This document shows, one piece after another, positions 6,421 through 11,700 of a stretch of DNA of 11,700 nucleotides; within the stretch, counting starts at the first letter, position 1; each line of letters opens with the position of its first letter. The translations under genes and the position numbers were made by a program. Under the pieces are notes generated by a model. It saw only the letters and a list, made by a program, of their open reading frames with translations. It was not told where the DNA came from and searched no databases. Source of the stretch: Acidobacteriota bacterium (GTDB lineage Bacteria > Acidobacteriota > Terriglobia > Acidiferrales > UBA7541); contig PKXT01000012.1 of the NCBI GenBank assembly GCA_003133505.1, positions 1-11,700 of the forward strand, in the 5' to 3' direction.

Positions 6421-7455
6421 CTAGGGCAGGACTTGTATCGCGCCGAACTCACCATCCTGATTGTTGGCTGGCCCGGAAGCATAGAATAACTGGTTGACCT
6501 TGCCGTTGTTGGTGGTACCGCCGCCGAAACCAATTCCCCAAATTTGGTTGATCACGATGGGCTTGCCTGTCGAATCGCTGATGGTGCCGACGTAAGCGCC
6601 GGTAGCCGCATTATAGCCGTTGATGGTTCCGGAATTGGTGTTGTTGGAGACGAGTAAATCGCCGCTCAAAGGGCCAAAATTGTTAGGCGCCAGCGCGACG
6701 CCCCATGGCTGATCGAGGTGATCGTTTTTCACCAATTGCTGCATCAATGTGCCGCTTTCGGTAAAGATATCCACCGCGCCGCCGGGGCCGCCCGTGATGG
6801 GTGCAAAGGTTACATAAACGAGCCCGTTGATGTCCTGTGCGCCAAATGGGGCCATGCCGGTGAGCGTGGAATCGGTAAATGACGATACGAAATTAAAATT
6901 GCTGTCATAGATATCCACTTTGCTGTTGGCATTATCCACGGCAAACAATGAGTTTCCAGAAGGGTGACTGGTAATGGCCAGTCCGGTGTAGACCGCGCCG
7001 GTTGCCGAATTATCCACCGCAATGATGGATTCGTTAGGATTGGCTTGTGGCGCCCAGCCGCTGATTGTGCCGTCTAGAGTTGCGAAAAGGAAGAGAGACG
7101 GCCAGTTTTTTACCTTAAATTCTTGAGCCCCATTGTAAGCGATACCGGTGGGCGAGCCCACGTTCTGGCCGTTAGCCGAGGGAATGATTACCTGCAAGCT
7201 TTGAGGTGTTCCCATACCATTGTAGAGTGTGGACCATCCGGTACCCTGGTCACTTACCCAGAAAGCGCCGGTCGGCGAGTCCGCGATGCCCCAGCCGTTG
7301 ACCAGGAGGGGGTCGTTGAATCTTCCCTTGCCGACAACATTGGAATCCAGCTTGACCACTTTGTAGTCCTTGGCCGAGGCCGTGCCCCCAATGCCGGTCA
7401 TTACCAGCCACAGGGACGCGAAAATAACAGCAGTACGACGAAATGAATTTTCCAT
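6421..7455 (-). CDS. Secreted TIGR03118 family protein
   Basis: The protein has 344 residues with a clear signal peptide: basic MENSFRRT, a hydrophobic core at 9-22 and an ASA cleavage motif at 26-28. The mature part follows the TIGR03118 pattern. It starts with YKVVKLDSNVVGKGRFNDPLLVNGWGIADSPTGAFWVSDQGTG, then repeated blade-like units (SPTGIAYN, LFATLDGTISGW, GLAITSHPSGNSLFAVDNANSKVDIYD, QPWGVALAPNNFG, GDLLVSNN). It closes with QIWGIGFGGG and LFYASGPANNQDGEFGAIQV. It probably folds as a beta-propeller in the periplasm or outside the cell; its biochemical role is unknown. AAGGAGA (7463-7469) sits 7 bases before the ATG at 7453-7455, an unusually good ribosome binding site for this window. 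A strong terminator follows, so it is likely monocistronic. Stop is TAG. Confidence 0.9.
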   Translation of the reverse strand: MENSFRRTAVIFASLWLVMTGIGGTASAKDYKVVKLDSNVVGKGRFNDPLLVNGWGIADSPTGAFWVSDQGTGWSTLYNGMGTPQSLQVIIPSANGQNVGSPTGIAYNGAQEFKVKNWPSLFLFATLDGTISGWAPQANPNESIIAVDNSATGAVYTGLAITSHPSGNSLFAVDNANSKVDIYDSNFNFVSSFTDSTLTGMAPFGAQDINGLVYVTFAPITGGPGGAVDIFTESGTLMQQLVKNDHLDQPWGVALAPNNFGPLSGDLLVSNNTNSGTINGYNAATGAYVGTISDSTGKPIVINQIWGIGFGGGTTNNGKVNQLFYASGPANNQDGEFGAIQVLP

Positions 7456-7630
7456 AGCGAAGTCTCCTTGGGTGCTGAGGGTCTTGATTTCCGGATTCCG
7501 CCCGATGGCGGAGCAGGCCAGAAATGACAGGATTTCCTGGTCAGCGCCCGAAGCTATGTTGTCTCCTGATCGGAGAGGAATTGTCAGCGAAATGTCTCCG
7601 GTTTGTAAATTGGCGGGGACGAAGCGGAAA
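7456..7630 (-). promoter_or_regulatory. Leader region of the TIGR03118 gene
   Basis: These 175 bases lie between the uvrD stop and the start of the secreted-protein gene. They contain the Shine-Dalgarno AAGGAGA (7463-7469) and a small palindrome TCTCC-TGATC-GGAGA at 7561-7575. I see no confident promoter hexamers and no T-run terminator for uvrD. Confidence 0.35.
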
Positions 7631-9916
7631 TTACGCGAGTTCCAGGCGGGCGTAGCGTTCTACGAGCTTTTTTATGCCGAAATCGGGAAAGTTGACCGTA
7701 AATTTGCGGTCGTCGCCTTCACCTTCCGATGCAATCACTGTACCAACGCCGTAAGAGGGATGGCGGACGCGCTGGCCGACGAGAGAGGACGTAGCGGCGG
7801 CGCGGCGGCGGGTGGCCAGCGCTGGAGGCTCATCTGCGCTTCGCGTGCGTGCGCTCGATGGCGGCCGGCTTGAAGAAGCATAGGAGTGGCGGCTTGTGCC
7901 ACCGCCCCGACTTCCACGCCGCATACGCTCCGTATAGTCGCAATCGGGATCGAAATCGGAAGAAGTTGCGCCTTGGAAGGACAGCAGGGCGCGTCCGCCA
8001 GCCAGCTCGATAAGCTCAACGGGAATTTCTCCCAGAAAGCGCGACGGCGAAGAGCCGGAAAGCTGTTCATTGCCATAAATGCGCCGATAGACGGCACGGG
8101 TGAGGGTAAGAGTCTTGCGCGCGCGAGTCATGCCGACATAGCAAAGGCGGCGCTCTTCCTCGATGCTGGCGGCATCGGCAAGAGAGCGATTGTGGGGCAG
8201 CAGACCTTCCTCAAGACCGGCTAGATAGACGTGGTCAAATTCGAGGCCTTTGGCGCTGTGGAGCGTCATTAGCGAAATCGGAACGTCTTCATCGAAGCCG
8301 TCGGCATCGGCGACCAGCGCGGCCTGATCCATCACGTCCTGAAGCGTCTGGCCCTGCTCGGTGGCTTCCGCGATGGCGTTCACCAACTCCAGAAGATTTT
8401 CCGTCCGCGAAGTCCCTTCCAAGCGATCCTGATCGCCAGCCCAAACGAGATAGCCAGTCTTATCGAGGACAGTGCGAACCATTTCAGCGGGAGACATTCC
8501 GGCGACGGCGCGTTGGAGCGTTTCGATGGTTTGGCGGAAGCTGGTTAGGGACGAACGGCTCCCAGAGATATCCGAGTCGGCCACCGCCTCCCACATCGAA
8601 AGTCCCTTATCGCCAGCGCGGGCGCGAATGGCGGCAATGGTAATTTTGCCAATGCCGCGCGGCGGAACATTAAGCACGCGTACGAGCGCAATATCGTCTT
8701 CAGGATGAGAGATCAGGCGGACATAGGCAAGTGCCTCCTTCACTTCGGCGCGCTGATAGAAGCTGAATCCGCCGACCACGATGTACTTGCGTCCATAGCG
8801 CCGCAGCGCTTCTTCAATCTGGCGGGATTGGAAGTTAGTGCGATATAGCACCGCCACGCGATGGCGTGGATTCACGGAAAGCAACCGCTCGATGGTATCG
8901 GCGATGAATAATGCCTCCTGCTCGCCATCGAAAGCCTCGTAGCGGCCAATGCGATCGCCGGTGCCAGCTTCGGTCCACAGCCACTTGCCTTTACGCTCTT
9001 CGTTGTTGGCCACCACGGCGCTGGCGGCTTCCAGAATATTCTTGGTAGACCGGTAGTTCTGCTCCAGCCGGATCACCGTCGCATTCGGATAGTCGCGCTC
9101 AAAATCCAGGATGTTGCGGATGTCGGCGCCGCGCCAGCCGTAAATCGACTGGTCCTCGTCTCCTACCACGGCCACGTTCTTGCGCATTTCTGTCAACAGA
9201 CGCATCAGCTCATACTGGCTGCGATTGGTGTCCTGGTATTCGTCGATCATTACGAATTCGAAGCGCCGATTGTACTGCCGGCGAAGATCCTCGTCGTGTG
9301 AGAGCAGCCGCACGGATTCCAGCAGCAGATCGTCGAAATCCAGCGCATTGGCCTGGCGCAGGCGCTCTTCGTATTGCCGGTACACGGAAGACATGCGCTC
9401 GGTGCGGTCGTCAGTTGAGCCTCCGTACGCGTCTTCCGGCGAGTGTTTGTGGCTCTTCTGATGGCTGATCCAGGAGCACATGGCGCGATACTGGATAAAC
9501 TTTTCATCCAGGCCAGTCGCTTTGAAAATCGATTTGACCAACGCCAGTTGATCGTCTTCGTCGTAGATGGTGAACTTCGGCGTAAAGCCAGAACGTATAT
9601 CCGCCAGCCGCGCGCCATCGCGCCGCAGCGAGCGCACGCAAAACGAATGGAAGGTGGAGACCAGCGGGGCCTCGCGTGAGCTCACGCCGCCCAGCAGATT
9701 GTTCACGCGCTGGCGCATTTCGTCTGCAGCCTTATTGGTGAATGTTACTGCTACGATAGCGGGTCCGGGGACGCGATGAGCCTGAATCAGGTGCGCCATG
9801 CGGTGCGTGATGACCCGCGTTTTTCCGCTGCCGGCTCCGGCCAGCAGCAGAAGCGGGCCTTCCACGTGCTGGACAGCCTCTTGTTGTTGCGGATTTAGAC
9901 CCTGGAGAAAATCCAT
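7631..9916 (-). CDS. uvrD: ATP-dependent DNA helicase UvrD/PcrA (superfamily 1A)
   Basis: This 761-residue 3'-5' helicase unwinds DNA during nucleotide excision and mismatch repair and clears replication and recombination intermediates. All SF1A motifs are present: Walker A AGAGSGKT at 26-33, Ia TFTNKAADEM at 58-67, Walker B DEYQD at 225-229, III GDEDQSIYGWRGA at 252-264, IV LEQNYRST at 284-291, V TLHSAKGLEF at 551-560 and VI EERRLCYVGMTRAR at 587-600. After the helicase core comes a low-complexity Ser/Arg/Gly-rich linker at about 665-712. It ends in a small Tudor-like domain at about 714-761 (GQRVRHPSYGVGTVIASEG...KKLVERYARLEL), the RNA-polymerase-contacting tail of the PcrA/UvrD group. The ATG at 9914-9916 gives the canonical N-terminus (LNPQQQEAV). 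No Shine-Dalgarno is visible; a good extended -10 lies just upstream. Stop is TAA. Length is normal. Confidence 0.97.
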   Translation of the reverse strand: MDFLQGLNPQQQEAVQHVEGPLLLLAGAGSGKTRVITHRMAHLIQAHRVPGPAIVAVTFTNKAADEMRQRVNNLLGGVSSREAPLVSTFHSFCVRSLRRDGARLADIRSGFTPKFTIYDEDDQLALVKSIFKATGLDEKFIQYRAMCSWISHQKSHKHSPEDAYGGSTDDRTERMSSVYRQYEERLRQANALDFDDLLLESVRLLSHDEDLRRQYNRRFEFVMIDEYQDTNRSQYELMRLLTEMRKNVAVVGDEDQSIYGWRGADIRNILDFERDYPNATVIRLEQNYRSTKNILEAASAVVANNEERKGKWLWTEAGTGDRIGRYEAFDGEQEALFIADTIERLLSVNPRHRVAVLYRTNFQSRQIEEALRRYGRKYIVVGGFSFYQRAEVKEALAYVRLISHPEDDIALVRVLNVPPRGIGKITIAAIRARAGDKGLSMWEAVADSDISGSRSSLTSFRQTIETLQRAVAGMSPAEMVRTVLDKTGYLVWAGDQDRLEGTSRTENLLELVNAIAEATEQGQTLQDVMDQAALVADADGFDEDVPISLMTLHSAKGLEFDHVYLAGLEEGLLPHNRSLADAASIEEERRLCYVGMTRARKTLTLTRAVYRRIYGNEQLSGSSPSRFLGEIPVELIELAGGRALLSFQGATSSDFDPDCDYTERMRRGSRGGGTSRHSYASSSRPPSSARTRSADEPPALATRRRAAATSSLVGQRVRHPSYGVGTVIASEGEGDDRKFTVNFPDFGIKKLVERYARLELA

Positions 9917-9940
9917 GTAAAAAAAGGTGGGTGCAAACCG

Positions 9941-9949
9941 ATTTTAGCA
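9941..9949 (-). promoter_or_regulatory. Candidate extended -10 promoter of uvrD
   Basis: On the minus strand 9949-9941 reads TGCTAAAAT, an extended -10 (TGn plus TAAAAT). Initiation around 9934 would leave an 18-base leader before the uvrD ATG. The -35 region is weak, which extended -10 promoters tolerate. It is based on pattern only. Confidence 0.4.
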
Positions 9950-9975
9950 TGTTGACGCCAAAGGGCTTGCTCCTC

Positions 9976-10025
9976 GTAGCGTAAGCCTCTGGCTTGCGCC
10001 TGGACAAGCCGGAGGCTTGTCCTAC
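9976..10025. repeat. Inverted pair of REP-like palindromes (REPIN), each with a GTAG foot
   Basis: First unit: GTAG at 9976-9979, then stem CGTAAGCC (9980-9987), loop TCT and GGCTTGCG (9991-9998). Second unit, on the other strand: GGACAAGCC (10002-10010), loop GGA, GGCTTGTCC (10014-10022), then CTAC (10022-10025), the complement of GTAG. Read outside-in, the two units share GTAG...AAGCC-TC(T/C)-GGCTTG. They differ at paired stem positions, so both hairpins are preserved by compensatory changes. Bacterial REP elements mobilised by RAYT (TnpA_REP) transposases have this form: a hairpin with a GTAG/GTGG foot, often as inverted doublets. It sits in the intergenic gap between uvrD and the sigma factor gene. 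Confidence 0.75.
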
Positions 10026-10104
10026 TGGCACAACCCCTTGTAACCTAACAGTTTGCCGGTACGCCTGTATAGATGTGAGAAAAGGCGGCTGGCTTTAAGG
10101 CCGC
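10026..10104 (+). promoter_or_regulatory. Upstream region of the ECF sigma unit
   Basis: This region should hold the promoter of the three-gene sigma unit. TATAGAT at 10068-10074 is a possible -10, but the -35 region (around 10045-10051) is poor. An AAGG at 10097-10100 four bases before the ATG may act as ribosome binding site. It lies within a small inverted repeat, GCGGC at 10085-10089 and GCCGC at 10100-10104, which could mask it. ECF units are commonly autoregulated, but I cannot identify an ECF-type promoter with confidence. Confidence 0.3.
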
Positions 10105-10680
10105 ATGCTGGTTGAATTCGAACAGATCGAGAAGGCGCAGCATGGCGATGACGCCGCTTTCAACCAGGTTGTGGTTGCTTATCGGAAAAGGATTTTGGGG
10201 ACCATCGCCCGGCTGATCGGGCGGCCTGAGGACGTAGAAGATGTGGCGCAGGAGGTGTTCCTGCGGCTGTATTATTCGCTGGATCAACTGCGGACTCCGG
10301 AGGTTTTCGAGCCCTGGTTGTATCGGCTGACGGTAAACGCGTCGTATGATTATCTGCGAAAGCAGCGGCGGCGCAGCGAATCGCGAATGTCGGACCTGAG
10401 TGAACAACAGGTCATGATGGCGGACGCCGCGGCCGGTGGTAAGGTATCGAATGAGGAGCAACGGCAGAAGCAGGTCAAGGAACTGGTGGATTCTTTGCTA
10501 GCGGCAGTCTCCGAACAGGACCGCATTTTGCTGACGCTCAAAGAAGTGGAAGGGCTCTCTCTGAAGGAGCTTGAAAAAATATATTCCGTAAACGAAAATG
10601 CTTTGAAGGTGAGATTGTTTCGTGCCCGGCAACGGGTTCTCAACGCCTTTGAAGCTACGCGTCGAGGCCGGAAGGATTAG
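10105..10680 (+). CDS. RNA polymerase ECF-type sigma factor
   Basis: This 191-residue sigma-70 family protein of the extracytoplasmic-function class directs RNA polymerase to a dedicated regulon. Region 2 spans about residues 10-90, with DVEDVAQEVFLRLY at 43-56 (core binding and -10 melting) and WLYRLTVNASYDYLRKQRRR at 71-90. A variable acidic and glutamine-rich linker at about 91-125 follows. Region 4 spans about 127-183 (LLAAVSEQDRILLTLKEVEGLSLKELEKIYSVNENALKVRLFRARQRVL), the helix-turn-helix that reads the -35. Regions 1 and 3 are absent, as in all ECF sigmas. The ATG at 10105 gives the usual short N-terminus. It is followed 6 bases after its TAG stop by a small membrane protein and then a Spy-like protein. 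That layout suggests the two downstream genes control its activity. The exact ECF group cannot be assigned by eye. Confidence 0.93.
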   Translation: MLVEFEQIEKAQHGDDAAFNQVVVAYRKRILGTIARLIGRPEDVEDVAQEVFLRLYYSLDQLRTPEVFEPWLYRLTVNASYDYLRKQRRRSESRMSDLSEQQVMMADAAAGGKVSNEEQRQKQVKELVDSLLAAVSEQDRILLTLKEVEGLSLKELEKIYSVNENALKVRLFRARQRVLNAFEATRRGRKD

Positions 10681-10686
10681 TGAAAA

Positions 10687-11019
10687 ATGCACCAAATCGA
10701 TGATGAACTGAATGCGCTGTTCGTGAAATATAAGGCGGCCGTGCCGGATCCGGATGCGAGCGCGAATTTCATGCCGCAATTGTGGCGGAAGATTGAGGCC
10801 CGTCAGACCCTGATGCTGCGCGTCAGGAAGCTTACTCAGGTGTTCATGGGAGCCGCAGCGGCGGTCTGTCTGCTCTTCGCCATGGTCCAGGTGGCGCCGA
10901 GCGGATCTCGTCCCGAGGTGCACGCCAGCTATGTGGACGCGCTGGCGGCAGCCCACCCCGCCGACAATCTGGCGGCCTTGGGCATCGTCCCACGCGATAC
11001 TGACCCGAGAACAAAATGA
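10687..11019 (+). CDS. Small single-pass membrane protein, candidate anti-sigma factor
   Basis: The protein has 110 residues. An acidic to mixed cytosolic N-terminal part (1-50) with the helix-prone stretch ANFMPQLWRKIEARQTLMLRVRK is followed by one transmembrane segment at about 51-70 and a short periplasmic tail of about 40 residues. No known family is recognised, and there is no zinc-finger (HxxxCxxC) anti-sigma motif; only one cysteine is present, inside the membrane segment. Position argues for an anti-sigma role: it lies directly behind the ECF sigma gene and overlaps the next gene by four bases (ATGA), so translation is coupled. AAGGA (10672-10676) lies 10 bases before the ATG at 10687, inside the sigma gene end. 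Small single-span anti-sigmas such as CnrY have this size and topology. The function is an inference from context. Confidence 0.75.
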   Translation: MHQIDDELNALFVKYKAAVPDPDASANFMPQLWRKIEARQTLMLRVRKLTQVFMGAAAAVCLLFAMVQVAPSGSRPEVHASYVDALAAAHPADNLAALGIVPRDTDPRTK

Positions 11020-11405
11020 GGCCCTGGAATTTTCCGATTGCCGTCTACCTGTTTCTGGTGTTCGTGAGCGGAGGCGTGGTAGGCGCGCTCGGATATCGAA
11101 TGTACTCTCCGCCCTCAGCGCGTAGCGAACAACGCGTGAACCCGGAAGCGTGGCGGCGGCAGTACCTGGACGAATTGCGGACCCGCGTGAACCTGACGCC
11201 CGATCAAGTTCAGAAAATGAACGTGATCCTGGATGAAACCGACGCCAGCTTCAACCAGGCTCGCGACAAGCACCACCAGGAGATCGAGCAGATCAAGGAA
11301 GATCACCGGGCGAAACTGCGCGCCATTCTGACGGCAGATCAGCTTCCCAAATATGAGCAGTTCCGGACCGAACGCGACGCGCGAATGAAATCGTCCAAGA
11401 AGTAG
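11016..11405 (+). CDS. Membrane-anchored Spy/CpxP/CnrX-like periplasmic stress or metal sensor
   Basis: The protein has 129 residues. An N-terminal transmembrane anchor (about 8-28) is not followed by an obvious cleavage site, so the protein is probably tethered in the inner membrane facing the periplasm. The rest is predicted all-helical and carries the two LTxxQ motifs of the Spy/CpxP superfamily, LTPDQ at 60-64 and LTADQ at 105-109, about 45 residues apart. Between them is a charged helix with His86, His87 and His97, possible metal ligands. Members of this fold act as periplasmic chaperones (Spy, CpxP) or as metal sensors controlling a sigma/anti-sigma pair (CnrX). The ATG overlaps the stop of the membrane protein gene (ATGA at 11016-11019), supporting a joint function with the ECF sigma. 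Stop is TAG at 11403-11405, two bases before the rpmE stop on the other strand. Confidence 0.8.
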   Translation: MRPWNFPIAVYLFLVFVSGGVVGALGYRMYSPPSARSEQRVNPEAWRRQYLDELRTRVNLTPDQVQKMNVILDETDASFNQARDKHHQEIEQIKEDHRAKLRAILTADQLPKYEQFRTERDARMKSSKK

Positions 11406-11433
11406 AACTACTTCGCCACTAACTGCTTCTTGG
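11395..11433. repeat. Inverted repeats over the convergent gene ends (possible shared terminator)
   Basis: CCAAGAAGTAG (11395-11405) can pair with CTGCTTCTTGG (11423-11433), 11 bp with one wobble, around a 17-base loop. A second, overlapping perfect palindrome GAAGTAG-AA-CTACTTC (11399-11414) is centred exactly between the two TAG stop codons. Neither arm is followed by a real T-run, so termination is only a possibility. The symmetry may partly reflect Lys-rich C-termini and TAG stops on both strands. Confidence 0.4.
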
Positions 11434-11665
11434 TTCTGTCCGCCTTCTCCTGCTTCATGTCCTTCGACTTCTGAATCTTCTTCTGGAACCGGTCTACGCG
11501 ACCCTCGGTATCCACCAGCTTCTGACGGCCAGTGAAGAACGGATGGCAGCTGGAGCAGATTTCCACACGGATATCGCCTTTGTGAGTGGAGCGTGTACGG
11601 AACGTGTTTCCGCAGGCGCAGGTGACATTTAATTCTTCGTAGGCGGGGTGAATCGCGGCTTTCAT
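11408..11665 (-). CDS. rpmE: 50S ribosomal protein L31, zinc-binding type
   Basis: The 85-residue L31 protein sits at the subunit interface of the ribosome. Residues 1-70 follow the family closely: MKAAIHPAYEE, CxC at 16/18 (TCACGNTF), CxxC at 37/40 (ICSSCHPF), FTGRQKLVDTEGRVDRFQKK. The four cysteines show the zinc-binding (C+) paralogue, which many bacteria replace under zinc starvation by a cysteine-free form. The C-terminal tail (about 71-85) is an unconserved lysine-rich extension. AAAGGA lies about 13 bases before the ATG at 11663-11665, rather far for a Shine-Dalgarno. The promoter is mostly outside the window. The gene runs convergently into the Spy-like gene with two bases between the stop codons. 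Confidence 0.97.
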   Translation of the reverse strand: MKAAIHPAYEELNVTCACGNTFRTRSTHKGDIRVEICSSCHPFFTGRQKLVDTEGRVDRFQKKIQKSKDMKQEKADRTKKQLVAK

Positions 11666-11700
11666 TGGAGAACTGAGATCCTTTCGGTGATTTGTACCCA

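Noticed and set aside
10045..10461. Minus-strand frame of 138 codons over the sigma factor start
   Set aside because: It is antisense to a clear ECF sigma region 2; composition and lack of motifs mark it as a shadow.
1..11700. CRISPR array, tRNA or rRNA genes, insertion sequence or phage genes
   Set aside because: No regularly spaced direct repeats, cloverleaf or rRNA signatures, transposase motifs or phage structural genes were seen on either strand.

Overview
The window reads as a chromosomal segment of a moderately GC-rich bacterium, most likely an Acidobacteriota member. This is an inference. It rests on housekeeping genes sitting beside families that are especially common in that phylum: DUF3179, TIGR03118 secreted proteins and GloVer (TIGR03803) repeats. 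No rRNA or other marker gene fixes the taxonomy.

Layout. Positions 1-771 (minus) hold the N-terminal glutaminase half of glmS, cut by the window edge. Positions 877-2627 (minus) hold a DUF3179-family gene broken by two in-frame TAG codons and one frameshift. Positions 2676-5525 (minus) hold a co-directional run: a cationic-amino-acid-type APC permease, an adenosine deaminase family enzyme and purS. Positions 5526-6420 contain no intact gene. They hold a small ORF with a strong Shine-Dalgarno, a hairpin, a decayed secreted beta-propeller/GloVer gene on the plus strand, and a strong Rho-independent terminator serving the minus-strand gene that follows. Positions 6421-7455 (minus) encode an intact secreted TIGR03118 protein. 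Positions 7631-9916 (minus) encode UvrD/PcrA helicase. Positions 9976-10025 form an inverted pair of REP-like hairpins, each with a GTAG foot (a REPIN). Positions 10105-11405 (plus) are a compact three-gene unit: an ECF sigma factor, a small single-span membrane protein and a membrane-anchored Spy/CpxP/CnrX-like sensor. Positions 11408-11665 (minus) encode ribosomal protein L31 (rpmE), convergent with and almost abutting that unit.

How the genes work together. The permease, deaminase and PurS are loosely linked by nitrogen and purine metabolism, but PurS lacks its usual PurQ/PurL neighbours here. The sigma/TM/sensor unit resembles the layout of CnrYXH-type envelope or metal-sensing sigma systems and is the best candidate for an undescribed regulatory module. 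GlmS, UvrD and L31 are unrelated housekeeping functions. The rest of the interest lies in fresh gene decay (two pseudogenes) and the REPIN. Nothing else in the window points to a prophage, transposon, CRISPR array or defence island.
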